Below are positions 1 to 7,220 of a stretch of DNA of 27,412 nucleotides, one piece after another. Under the pieces are notes generated by a model. It had not been told where the DNA came from. It saw only the letters and a program-made list of their open reading frames with translations, and searched no databases. This stretch comes from an uncultured Eubacterium sp. (lineage in GTDB: Bacteria; Bacillota; Clostridia; Lachnospirales; Lachnospiraceae). The position numbers and the translations under genes were made by a program. Each line of letters begins with the position of its first letter. Within the stretch, counting starts at the first letter, position 1. The stretch lies in assembly GCA_910579075.1 (NCBI GenBank), contig CAJTSV010000044.1:1-27412 (forward strand), read 5' to 3'.

Positions 1-369
1 CTTTGCAGTGAATGCCCCTGGGCAGACCCTGCAAAGTCCTGTTTGAACAGTAACGGGGGATATTACTGTTCACTCCGTGACCAGTAATCTTCGCAAATGC
101 ATTTTAAATTCGCTTCGCGAATGGGATTTGCTCACTCCTGAATCACGTTCTTATGGACTTTGCAGTGAATGCCCCTGGGCAGACCCTGCAAAGTCCTGTT
201 TGAACAGTAACGGGGGATATTACTGTTCACTCCGTGACCAGTAATCTTCGCAAATGCATTTTAAATTCGCTTCGCGAATGGGATTTGCTCACTCCTGAAT
301 CACGTTCTTATGGACTTTGCAGTGAATGCCCCTGGGCAGACCCTGCAAAGTCCTGTTTGAACAGTAACG
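1..369. repeat. 157-bp tandem repeat, about 2.35 copies, truncated at the window edge
   Basis: Copies begin at 1, 158 and 315, so the period is exactly 157 bp and the visible copies are identical. The third stops at 369. Each unit holds three hairpins. The first is CTTTGCAG (1-8) with CTGCAAAG (29-36), enclosing TGCCC/GGGCA. The second is TGAACAGTAA (44-53) with TTACTGTTCA (63-72). The third is GCAAAT (93-98) with ATTTGC (126-131), enclosing ATTCGC-TTC-GCGAAT (108-122). Arm 63-73 can instead pair 10/11 with 77-87. The period is not a multiple of three and no ribosome binding site serves the frames across it, so it is not a coding repeat. It lies directly upstream of the gdpP promoter. The total number of copies cannot be seen. 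Confidence 0.93.
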
Positions 370-407
370 CCTGTATTTCCTTTCCTTTCAGGAAATTAAT
401 CAAAACT

Positions 408-437
408 CTTTCATTTCATGCTTTATCATGATATAAT
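408..437 (+). promoter_or_regulatory. Extended -10 promoter for gdpP-rplI-dnaB
   Basis: A perfect TATAAT at 432-437 is preceded by TG at 429-430, giving the extended -10 motif TGNTATAAT. The -35 region is weak (CTTTCA at 408-413, 18-bp spacing). It sits about 40 bp upstream of the gdpP start. Confidence 0.6.
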
Positions 438-475
438 GAATACTATCTTTTGTGGAAAGGTAGAAGAAAGCAAAA

Positions 476-2527
476 ATGAAACGAAGTATAAAATTCAAAG
501 GGCGCCTGCGTAATTATATGTACAGCCCAATCGTACTTACCATCTTGCTTGTATGCATGAATATTCCGTTATACTTTTATCAGATAGAAGCCGGACTTGC
601 CGTATCTGCATTTGTAGTTATTTATTTTGCCGCAGTCACTGTAAATTATCAGAAAAATAAACCGTTTTTTGTTAATGAACTGATTAATTTTGCCACGCAG
701 TATGGCACTGTCCAGCGGAAGCTGCTGAATGAATTTGATGTTGCGTATGCGCTGATTGATTACAATGGGAAGCTTTTGTGGGTCAATGAGAAATTCACGG
801 AGCTGACGGGAAAGGACAAGGAATACCATAAGTCCATTACATCGGTATTTTCACATATTACAAAAGAAATCCTGCAGAAAAACAAGACAGAATCCCAGCT
901 GCACATTGCCTGGGACGGGCGGGAATACCGGGCACAGTTAAAGCGGATTGAGTTTGCGAGCATTACGCCGGAAAATGACATGGTGTCGGTACAGGGCAGC
1001 GATGAATACATGACAGCGCTTTATTTGTATGACGAGACGCAGCTGAATCAGTATATCCGGGAAAATGACGACCAGAAGATGGTAACGGCCCTGATTTACA
1101 TTGATAATTATGAGGAAGTGTTAAACAGCATTGAAGATGTCAAGCAGTCGCTTTTGATTGCACTGATTGACCGCAAGGTAAATAAATATTTCTCAGGCAT
1201 GGACGGGCTTGTGCGCAAAATGGAGAAAGACAAGTATTTTGTCGTATTCCGGTATTTTTATCTTGCAAAAATGGAAGAAGACAAGTACAGCCTTCTGGAA
1301 GAAGTAAAGACCGTGAAGGTCGGAAATGAAATGTCTGTCACGCTCAGCATGGGAATCGGCAGCACAGGCGATACTTATAACCAGAATTATGAATACGCCC
1401 GCATGGCAATCGGAATGGCGTTAGGACGCGGCGGCGACCAGGTTGTCGTAAAGGAAGGGGAACGCATTACTTATTTTGGCGGAAGCTCCAAGCAGGTAGA
1501 TAAAATGACCCGCGTGAAAGCGCGGGTAAAAGCCCATGCGCTGCGTGAAATTATTGAAAGCCGCACCCATGTCATTGTCATGGGCCATCATATCGCGGAT
1601 GTAGATTCGTTCGGGGCAGCAGTCGGCGTATACTGTGCCGGACGCGTGCTCGATAAAAAGGTGCAGATAGTCCTCAATGAGGTTACGACCTCGCTGCGGC
1701 CGATTAAAGAGTGCTTTAACGAAGCAAACGGCTATCCGCCGGATATGTTTATCAATGGGGAAACGGCAGTCGAGCTGACCAATCATAATACGCTGGTTAT
1801 GGTCGTGGACACCAACCGCCCGACTTATACGGACTGTCCTGAAATCTTAAAAAAGACGAAATCGGTTGTCGTATTTGACCATCACAGGCAGGGCAGCGAG
1901 GTTGTGGAAAATCCGATACTGTCTTATATTGAGCCTTATGCATCCTCTACCTGTGAAATGATTGCAGAAGTGCTTCAGTATTTTGCTGAAAATATCAAGC
2001 TGACGGCATGTGAAGCGGATGCGATTTATGCCGGAATATTAATCGATACAAATAATTTTATGCAGAAAACAGGCGTGCGTACCTTTGAAGCAGCAGCTTA
2101 TTTAAGGCGGTGCGGTGCCGAGGTCACAAGAGTCCGCAAGATGCTGCGCAATGATATGGCGGATTATAAGGCGAGGGCCGAGGTCATGCGCAATGCAGAG
2201 GTATATCACGGGGCGTTTGCAATTTCGGTCTGTCCGGCGGATAAGGTCGAAAGCCCGACCGTTGTCAGCGCGCAGTCGGCCAATGAGCTGCTGAATATTA
2301 TCGGAATCAAGGCATCTTTTGTCATGACGGAATACCAGAACAGGATTTTTATCAGCTCCCGTTCTATCGATGAAATTAATGTACAGTCTATTATGGAGCG
2401 CCTTGGCGGCGGCGGCCATGCGAATATTGCCGGCGCGCAGCTGTCCGAATGCAGCATTGAAGAAGCAAAACAGAAAATACGGAAAATTTTAGATAACATG
2501 ATAGAAAAAGGAGAGGTTGAAATATGA
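476..2527 (+). CDS. gdpP: Cyclic-di-AMP phosphodiesterase GdpP (YybT), membrane-anchored
   Basis: A 683-aa protein with the full GdpP architecture. Two transmembrane helices lie at about residues 16-57. A PAS-like domain follows at about 80-150, then a degenerate GGDEF domain at about 190-330 in which the signature is replaced by MEKDKYFVVF. The DHH phosphoesterase domain has GHHIADVDSFGAA (about 368-380) and VVFDHH (about 462-467). The DHHA1 domain ends with GGGGHANIAGAQL (about 643-655). The metal-binding His and Asp residues of the DHH motifs are present. The family hydrolyses c-di-AMP to pApA and so affects cell-wall stress, potassium and osmotic control. The ATG is preceded by GGAAAGG. 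The stop overlaps the rplI start by 4 bp (ATGA), so translation is probably coupled. The order gdpP-rplI-dnaB matches yybT-rplI-dnaC near the B. subtilis origin. Confidence 0.95.
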   Translation: MKRSIKFKGRLRNYMYSPIVLTILLVCMNIPLYFYQIEAGLAVSAFVVIYFAAVTVNYQKNKPFFVNELINFATQYGTVQRKLLNEFDVAYALIDYNGKLLWVNEKFTELTGKDKEYHKSITSVFSHITKEILQKNKTESQLHIAWDGREYRAQLKRIEFASITPENDMVSVQGSDEYMTALYLYDETQLNQYIRENDDQKMVTALIYIDNYEEVLNSIEDVKQSLLIALIDRKVNKYFSGMDGLVRKMEKDKYFVVFRYFYLAKMEEDKYSLLEEVKTVKVGNEMSVTLSMGIGSTGDTYNQNYEYARMAIGMALGRGGDQVVVKEGERITYFGGSSKQVDKMTRVKARVKAHALREIIESRTHVIVMGHHIADVDSFGAAVGVYCAGRVLDKKVQIVLNEVTTSLRPIKECFNEANGYPPDMFINGETAVELTNHNTLVMVVDTNRPTYTDCPEILKKTKSVVVFDHHRQGSEVVENPILSYIEPYASSTCEMIAEVLQYFAENIKLTACEADAIYAGILIDTNNFMQKTGVRTFEAAAYLRRCGAEVTRVRKMLRNDMADYKARAEVMRNAEVYHGAFAISVCPADKVESPTVVSAQSANELLNIIGIKASFVMTEYQNRIFISSRSIDEINVQSIMERLGGGGHANIAGAQLSECSIEEAKQKIRKILDNMIEKGEVEI

Positions 2528-2970
2528 AAGTAATTTTACTGGCTGATGTCAAATCCGTAGGAAAGAAAAATGAAGTCGTAGAAGTCAGCGATGCATTTGC
2601 TCGGAATATGCTTATCCGCAAAAAGCTCGGCGTGGAAGCTACGAACCAGACATTGAACGATTTAAAGCTGCGCAACCAGCGCGCCGAAAAGGATGCGGCA
2701 GAAAATCTGGCAGCAGCAAAACAGCTGGCCCTGGATTTAAAAGAAAAACAGGTCGAAGTTAAAATCAAGTCGGGTGAAGGCGGGCGTACCTTTGGTTCTG
2801 TTTCCACGAAGGAAATCGCAGAAGCAGTAAAGTCACAGCTGCATCTGGAGCTGGATAAGAAAAAAATGCAGCTGGCAGAGCCAATCCGGGCGCTTGGCTA
2901 TTATGAGGTTCCGGTTAAGCTGCATCCGCAGGTAATGGCTGAATTAAAAGTACATGTTACAGAAGGCTGA
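2524..2970 (+). CDS. rplI: 50S ribosomal protein L9
   Basis: A 148-aa protein, the normal length for L9. The N-terminal rRNA-binding domain begins MKVILLADVKSVGKKNEVVE. A long connecting helix covers about residues 40-75 and the C-terminal domain contains GEGGRTFGSVS. L9 binds 23S rRNA at the base of the L1 stalk and helps hold the reading frame. The start ATG overlaps the gdpP stop as ATGA, with AAAGGAGAGG 8-9 bp upstream. It is the middle gene of the gdpP-rplI-dnaB operon. Confidence 0.97.
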   Translation: MKVILLADVKSVGKKNEVVEVSDAFARNMLIRKKLGVEATNQTLNDLKLRNQRAEKDAAENLAAAKQLALDLKEKQVEVKIKSGEGGRTFGSVSTKEIAEAVKSQLHLELDKKKMQLAEPIRALGYYEVPVKLHPQVMAELKVHVTEG

Positions 2971-2975
2971 TTTTT

Positions 2976-4307
2976 ATGGAAGAAGCGCTTATCAAAAGAA
3001 CCATGCCAAACAGCCTGGAAGCGGAGCAGTCGGTTATCGGTTCCATGATGATGGACCGGGCTGCGATTATTACGGCTTCTGAAACGCTTGTGGCAGAAGA
3101 TTTTTACCATAACCAGTATGCAGTTTTATTTGAATCCATGATAGAGCTGTTTAACGAAAACAAGCCGGTCGATTTTATTACCCTGCAAAATAAGCTGAAA
3201 GAAAAAGAGCTGCCACCTGAAATCAGCAGCCTGGAATATATCAATGACCTTGTGGCAGCAGTGCCGACCTCTGCAAACGTGCGTTATTATGCGGATATTG
3301 TAAAGGATAAGGCGATGCTGCGCAGGCTGATAAAGGTCACGGAAACGATTCAGAACGAATGCTATGCGGGAAACGAGGATTTGGAGACGATATTTGCAAA
3401 TACGGAGAAAAACGTATTTCAGATTCTCCAGAGCCAGGACGGAGGGGAATTTGTGCCTATCCGCCAGATTGTCATCAATGCGCTGGAACGGATTGAGAAG
3501 GCTTCCAGAATCCAGGGAAACGTAACCGGCATTGCAACCGGGTTTATTGACCTGGATTACCGCATGTCCGGCCTGCAGCCTTCCGACCTGATTCTGGTAG
3601 CTGCACGCCCTTCCATGGGGAAAACAGCGTTTGTATTAAATATAGCACAGTATACGGCATTTCACAGTGAACTGGCAACTGCCATATTCAGTCTGGAAAT
3701 GTCGAAGGAGCAGCTGGTCAACAGGCTTTTTTCCCTGGAATCCAGAGTGGATGCACAGGCGCTGCGCAATGGAAACCTGTCTGATACCGAATGGGAAAAG
3801 CTCATAGAAGGAGCCGGGACAATCGGCCGCTCGAACCTGATTATTGACGATACCCCCGGGATATCGATTAACGAACTGCGTTCCAAATGCCGGAAATATA
3901 AGCTTGAGCATAATATCCAGCTGGTTATTATCGATTACCTGCAGCTGATGTCCGGAAATGGAAAAACCGATTCGAGGCAGCAGGAAATATCGGAAATATC
4001 CCGTTCGCTCAAAGCGCTTGCAAGGGAGCTGCATGTGCCGGTGATTGCATTGTCGCAGTTAAGCCGTGCAGTGGAACAAAGGCCCGACCACCGTCCGATG
4101 CTGTCCGACCTTCGTGAATCAGGAGCGATTGAGCAGGACGCGGATGTCGTGATGTTTCTTTACCGGGATGATTATTATAACAAAGATACCGACCGTAAAA
4201 ATATTGCAGAAGTGATTATTGCCAAGCAGAGAAACGGCCCGATTGGGACGGTCAGCCTTGTATGGCTGCCTCAGTATACGAAGTTTGCAAATATGCAGCG
4301 CGATTAG
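2976..4307 (+). CDS. dnaB: Replicative DNA helicase DnaB
   Basis: A 443-aa DnaB-family hexameric helicase that unwinds DNA at the replication fork. The N-terminal primase-interacting domain starts at NSLEAEQSVIGSMM. The RecA-like C-terminal domain has Walker A RPSMGKTAF at about residue 211, Walker B LVIIDYLQLM at about 315, and the arginine-finger region with SDLRESGAIEQDADVVMFL. The start lies 5 bp after rplI, and its ribosome binding site (GAAGG) lies inside the rplI end. Length is normal and no intein is present. No T-tracted terminator is visible after it. A DnaA-box match begins at the base immediately after its TAG stop. Confidence 0.97.
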   Translation: MEEALIKRTMPNSLEAEQSVIGSMMMDRAAIITASETLVAEDFYHNQYAVLFESMIELFNENKPVDFITLQNKLKEKELPPEISSLEYINDLVAAVPTSANVRYYADIVKDKAMLRRLIKVTETIQNECYAGNEDLETIFANTEKNVFQILQSQDGGEFVPIRQIVINALERIEKASRIQGNVTGIATGFIDLDYRMSGLQPSDLILVAARPSMGKTAFVLNIAQYTAFHSELATAIFSLEMSKEQLVNRLFSLESRVDAQALRNGNLSDTEWEKLIEGAGTIGRSNLIIDDTPGISINELRSKCRKYKLEHNIQLVIIDYLQLMSGNGKTDSRQQEISEISRSLKALARELHVPVIALSQLSRAVEQRPDHRPMLSDLRESGAIEQDADVVMFLYRDDYYNKDTDRKNIAEVIIAKQRNGPIGTVSLVWLPQYTKFANMQRD

Positions 4308-4316
4308 TTATGCACA
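4308..4316 (+). promoter_or_regulatory. DnaA-box match TTATGCACA
   Basis: This 9-mer fits TTATNCACA exactly and begins at the first base after the dnaB stop codon. A second match in the same orientation lies 31 bp downstream. Confidence 0.5.
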
Positions 4317-4338
4317 GCTGCAACACACATGCAAAAAG

Positions 4339-4347
4339 TTATCCACA
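4339..4347 (+). promoter_or_regulatory. DnaA-box match TTATCCACA
   Basis: This is the perfect consensus DnaA box, 31 bp from the box at 4308 (about three helical turns). The flanking AT-rich stretch includes seven T residues. Confidence 0.6.
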
Positions 4348-4382
4348 TCTTTTTTTGAATCTTACACAATTTCCCTGCCTTG

Positions 4383-4429
4383 TGACAGATTTCCCATATT
4401 ATTTCCACGGAAATCCCCCGTATCTGTCA
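4383..4429. repeat. Nested palindrome downstream of the DnaA boxes
   Basis: TGACAGAT (4383-4390) pairs with ATCTGTCA (4422-4429) and encloses the near-continuous palindrome ATTTCC-AC-GGAAAT (4401-4414). No U-tract follows, so it is not an intrinsic terminator. It could be a protein-binding site between dnaB and the MerR-type gene. Confidence 0.6.
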
Positions 4430-4460
4430 GGATGTGTCGTTATTTCACGATGAAATCAAA

Positions 4461-4489
4461 TTGTGCATGGACAGGCAGTAGGCTATACT
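4461..4489 (+). promoter_or_regulatory. Sigma-A-type promoter for the MerR-type gene
   Basis: TTGTGC at 4461-4466, a 17-bp spacer, and TATACT at 4484-4489. It lies about 70 bp before the GTG start of the next gene. Confidence 0.5.
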
Positions 4490-4556
4490 TGATTACAGAA
4501 GTTATATGATATTATGCTTCGAACCCGCCATGCGTTAGAAAAAGGAGGTTTTCTAA

Positions 4557-5243
4557 GTGGAAAAGGTACGTTATATGATTTCGGATGCAGCAAATACTGT
4601 GCAGGTTGAATCACATGTTCTGCGGTACTGGGAAGATGAACTGGAACTGACGATTCCAAGAAATGAACTGGGGCACCGCTATTATACAGAGGAAAACATA
4701 CAGGAATTTTTGAGGATAAAAGAACTGAAGGAACGCGGCTACCAGCTGAAAGCAATCAAGCTGATTCTGCAGGATGAAAAAGAGCGCAAGGAAGAAAACG
4801 TGATGGAGCCTGCCATTCGCATTGAAAAGGTGAACGGCATGGAAATATGTGGTGAGGAGGTTTCAGAGAGAGAAATGGCAGCGAATGAAGTGATTCATGT
4901 AACCCAGAAAACAAGCCAGGTGGCTGACGAAGAACAGCGTGAAAGACGCATGGAGCAGTTCCAGACCATGATGACAGAAATCGTGCGCAGGGCAATCAGT
5001 GAAAATAATCATGAGCTTGGCGAGGAAGTGGGTACCCAGGTCGGAGAGCATGTGATTAAAGAAATGAATTACCTGATGCGCACGCAGGAGGAACAGGAAG
5101 AAGAACGATTCCGCAAGCTGGATGAAGCGATACGCAGCATCGGGAAGAATGGGCGGCGGCGTGAAAAGAAAGAGCGCCTGAGCCGGAAAGAACGCAAAAT
5201 GCTGAAAAATAAAAATGAACTGGCACCGGATTTGATGATCTGA
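4557..5243 (+). CDS. MerR-type helix-turn-helix protein with C-terminal coiled coil
   Basis: A 228-aa protein starting at GTG, chosen because AAAGGAGGT lies 7 bp upstream. Residues 1-70 form a MerR winged-helix domain: VESHVLRYWEDELELTIPR, then NELGHRYYTEENIQEFLRIK and ERGYQLKAIKLIL. No Cys-rich or small-ligand-binding domain follows. Instead there is an acidic linker and a long, highly charged helical region (about 125-225) ending in a basic Lys/Arg-rich segment. That layout recalls RacA/DUF3967-like DNA-binding coiled-coil proteins more than drug- or metal-sensing MerR regulators. It is monocistronic, between the dnaB-distal promoter and the terminator at 5301. Whether it regulates transcription or organises DNA cannot be told from the sequence. 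Confidence 0.8.
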   Translation: MEKVRYMISDAANTVQVESHVLRYWEDELELTIPRNELGHRYYTEENIQEFLRIKELKERGYQLKAIKLILQDEKERKEENVMEPAIRIEKVNGMEICGEEVSEREMAANEVIHVTQKTSQVADEEQRERRMEQFQTMMTEIVRRAISENNHELGEEVGTQVGEHVIKEMNYLMRTQEEQEEERFRKLDEAIRSIGKNGRRREKKERLSRKERKMLKNKNELAPDLMI

Positions 5244-5300
5244 CAGCCTGACAGAAAAATACCGTACATATGGAACAGCAGAAAATAGGAAATATAAAAT

Positions 5301-5328
5301 AAAACCGCCGGATTTTTCCGGCGGTTTT
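5301..5328. terminator. Bidirectional intrinsic terminator
   Basis: A 12-bp stem (5301-5312 with 5317-5328) and a TTTT loop has AAAA at its left foot and TTTT at its right foot. It can therefore end the MerR-type transcript on the plus strand and the ferredoxin transcript on the minus strand. Confidence 0.9.
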
Positions 5329-5377
5329 CACATATTATGTTTAATTTCTTCCGTATGTGTGTACAGGGCCGGGCGGT

Positions 5378-5548
5378 TTAGCCTTCCTCAATAGCACCTG
5401 TAGGACATGCACCAGCACATGTACCGCAGCTAACGCATGCGTCAGCGTCGATATCGTATTTGCCGTCGCCTTCAGCGATTGCTCCTACCGGACACTCTCC
5501 TACACATGTACCACAGCTTACACAAGCATCTGTAATTTTGTATGCCAT
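5378..5548 (-). CDS. 2[4Fe-4S] clostridial-type ferredoxin
   Basis: A 56-aa protein read on the minus strand: MAYKITDACVSCGTC, then VGECPVGAIAEG, and a second half with DACVSCGTC and AGACPTGAIEEG. Two CxxCxxCxxxCP motifs give eight cysteines for two [4Fe-4S] clusters. It is a cytosolic low-potential electron carrier for enzymes such as pyruvate:ferredoxin oxidoreductase and hydrogenase. The start is preceded by AAGGAGG. It has its own promoter (5603-5631, minus) and shares the terminator at 5301-5328. Confidence 0.96.
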   Translation of the reverse strand: MAYKITDACVSCGTCVGECPVGAIAEGDGKYDIDADACVSCGTCAGACPTGAIEEG

Positions 5549-5602
5549 TGTTTAAATCCTCCTTCATAAGATTGATTGATACGAACCTTGTCCGCTGAAC
5601 AT

Positions 5603-5631
5603 ATAATAATACAAAATGTGAATTAATACAA
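5603..5631 (-). promoter_or_regulatory. Promoter for the ferredoxin gene
   Basis: Read on the minus strand: TTGTAT (5626-5631), a 17-bp spacer, and TATTAT (5603-5608), about 55 bp upstream of the ferredoxin ATG. Confidence 0.6.
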
Positions 5632-5689
5632 GTGGGAAAATGAAACAAATATGGATGGGATGTATATTTTTAAATACAACGGGACGGAA

Positions 5690-5718
5690 TTGACATTAAA
5701 ACTGCACTATAGTATATT
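5690..5718 (+). promoter_or_regulatory. Strong promoter for the DUF1858 gene
   Basis: A perfect TTGACA at 5690-5695, a 17-bp spacer, and TATATT at 5713-5718. It lies 80 bp upstream of the ATG at 5798, so a leader of about 70 nt is expected. Confidence 0.8.
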
Positions 5719-5797
5719 AATTAAGAAACCGGGCAGATTATGCATCATAACAAAACGTCCGCAAAGCAGACGAAGCAGAGAAAAGGAGAATCAGAAT

Positions 5798-6007
5798 ATG
5801 GCACAGCAGGTTACAAAAAGCACAATGATAGGAGAACTGCTCCAGATTAATGAGAATATTGCACCGCTTTTATTAAACATCGGCATGCACTGTCTTGGAT
5901 GTCCGTCTTCACAGATGGAAACGATTGAAGAAGCAGCGATGGTGCACGGAATCCAGCCGGATGCGCTGGTTACGCAAATCAATGATTTTCTGGCCAAAAA
6001 TGAATAA
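5798..6007 (+). CDS. DUF1858 (hybrid-cluster-protein-associated redox disulfide) domain protein
   Basis: A 69-aa protein that is a single DUF1858 domain. The hallmark is MHCLGCPSS at residues 30-38, giving a CxxC pair (C32, C35). The rest is helical: TMIGELLQINENIAPLLL and ETIEEAAMVHG. The family is thought to be redox active and is often found alone or fused to hybrid-cluster or ferredoxin-like proteins; its reaction is not established. The start was chosen at 5798 because AAAAGGAGAA lies just upstream. An earlier in-frame ATG at 5651 precedes the promoter and has no ribosome binding site. It is transcribed alone, back to back with the ferredoxin gene. Confidence 0.88.
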   Translation: MAQQVTKSTMIGELLQINENIAPLLLNIGMHCLGCPSSQMETIEEAAMVHGIQPDALVTQINDFLAKNE

Positions 6008-6021
6008 AAACGGGAATGCAG

Positions 6022-6062
6022 AAAGAAACCGGTACATGTGCGCTGTACCCGGTTTCTTTTAT
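6022..6062 (+). terminator. Intrinsic terminator after the DUF1858 gene
   Basis: A stem of AAAGAAACCGG-TACA with TGTACCCGGTTTCTTT (one bulged base), ending in a T-rich run. The A-rich left foot means it may also work for the converging mecA transcript. Confidence 0.85.
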
Positions 6063-6150
6063 TTGTATGGATTGCATAGATTGTATAGAATGTACAGAAA
6101 TATTGTTTTCATCAGACGGATGATAGCAGGAGATTTGTGCAAGAAACCCG

Positions 6151-6963
6151 CTAAATGGCAGCAAACTGCTGCAAAGCCCTGCTGCGGATGATGCAGTCGA
6201 AATGTTCATTGAAATAAGCTTCTATGGAATCTGAAAAGTTAATCTGTGTCGAATATTCCGATAAAATATTACATACTTTATTAAATTCTTCCGGCGTATG
6301 GGAGCTCTTATGGACTACCAGATAAAAAATATGGGACTGGGAATCACGGAACAGCGTATTATCCCCATGGTAGTATCCATCGAGCACATTTGAAATCTTG
6401 GACATGATATCCAGGTTATGAATCAGGAACAGCTTTGTCAGATCTACAGGGATTTCGATAGCAGGTGAGCTTGGAACGGTCTCTTTTGGTTCGTGCCTGA
6501 CAGCCTGGTCCAGCGGGATAAAGTCCTCGGATTTACTTTTTTTCTTATGCAGGGTTTCCTTTGCTTTGGATTCCTGCTGGATTTTCTGAAACCAGTCTAA
6601 AATATCGTTGGCGCTTGCAGCTTCATAAGAGCCGCCCTGATCCGGCGAATATCCGGAAAAGGAGTCATCATTGTCTGTATCAGAAAATTTGGAAAAACGG
6701 GTATCAAGTTCTTCCGGGTATTCCACTTTGGTTATCAGAAGGATGATGGTATCGGATGATACGGGAATCGCTTCTATCATCAAAGGGATGTCATCTGCTT
6801 CAAATCCAAATTCATAAGAAGCCTGCTGCATCATATCACGGAACAGGTTTTTGGCTTTTTCGGTGCCATAGGCAAGTTCACTGATTTTTAAATGGCGGTC
6901 AGCTAAATCTTCCTTCGTCAGCGTGCATCGAATCTGGGTGTCACTTACTTTTTCGATTTTCAT
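6151..6963 (-). CDS. mecA: Adaptor protein MecA (ClpC adaptor)
   Basis: A 270-aa minus-strand protein, longer than B. subtilis MecA (about 218 aa). The N-terminal substrate-binding domain begins MKIEKVSDTQIRCTLTKEDL and includes FRDMMQQASYEFGF. A variable acidic/serine-rich linker covers about residues 95-165. The C-terminal ClpC-binding domain (about 168-265) has LDGYYHGDNTLFRD and ILSEYSTQI. MecA proteins bring substrates to ClpCP and activate ClpC assembly; competence and sporulation regulators are known targets in Bacillus. The ATG is preceded by AAGGGAG. A perfect TATAAT (minus strand, 7005-7010) lies about 45 bp upstream, but its -35 is weak. Confidence 0.92.
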   Translation of the reverse strand: MKIEKVSDTQIRCTLTKEDLADRHLKISELAYGTEKAKNLFRDMMQQASYEFGFEADDIPLMIEAIPVSSDTIILLITKVEYPEELDTRFSKFSDTDNDDSFSGYSPDQGGSYEAASANDILDWFQKIQQESKAKETLHKKKSKSEDFIPLDQAVRHEPKETVPSSPAIEIPVDLTKLFLIHNLDIMSKISNVLDGYYHGDNTLFRDSQSHIFYLVVHKSSHTPEEFNKVCNILSEYSTQINFSDSIEAYFNEHFDCIIRSRALQQFAAI

Positions 6964-7130
6964 TCAATCACTCCCTTAAAAATGTCTGAATCGTATATTG
7001 TTTTATTATAAAATGGCAATTGTCAGCTTGAAGTATACAAAGTATATAAAAAAAGTATATGATAGTCAAGCGCAGAACGCATATATTTTTTAAAAATTTT
7101 ATAAAAAATCATAAATATTGAAAAAAATGC

Positions 7131-7160
7131 TTGCCAAACTCCGGCAGGCTGTGGTATAAC
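7131..7160 (+). promoter_or_regulatory. Promoter for the kinase locus
   Basis: TTGCCA at 7131-7136, an 18-bp spacer and TATAAC at 7155-7160, preceded by a very A/T-rich tract (about 7040-7130) that could act as an UP element. It is divergent from mecA. Confidence 0.55.
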
Positions 7161-7220
7161 AGTTGCAAGAGATGCTTACGCCCTTAGTCAGAAAGGAGAA
7201 TAAGCATTCAAATATCAAAT

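Noticed and set aside
1..369. CRISPR array
   Set aside because: The repeated unit is 157 bp with no unique spacers; copies are identical end to end.
234..431. 65-codon open frame across the end of the 157-bp repeat
   Set aside because: It lies mostly in hairpin repeat DNA whose period is not a multiple of three, has no ribosome binding site, and overlaps the gdpP promoter.
4219..4509. Plus-strand frame at the dnaB end extending through the DnaA boxes
   Set aside because: It starts inside dnaB in another frame, shows no ribosome binding site and resembles no protein family.
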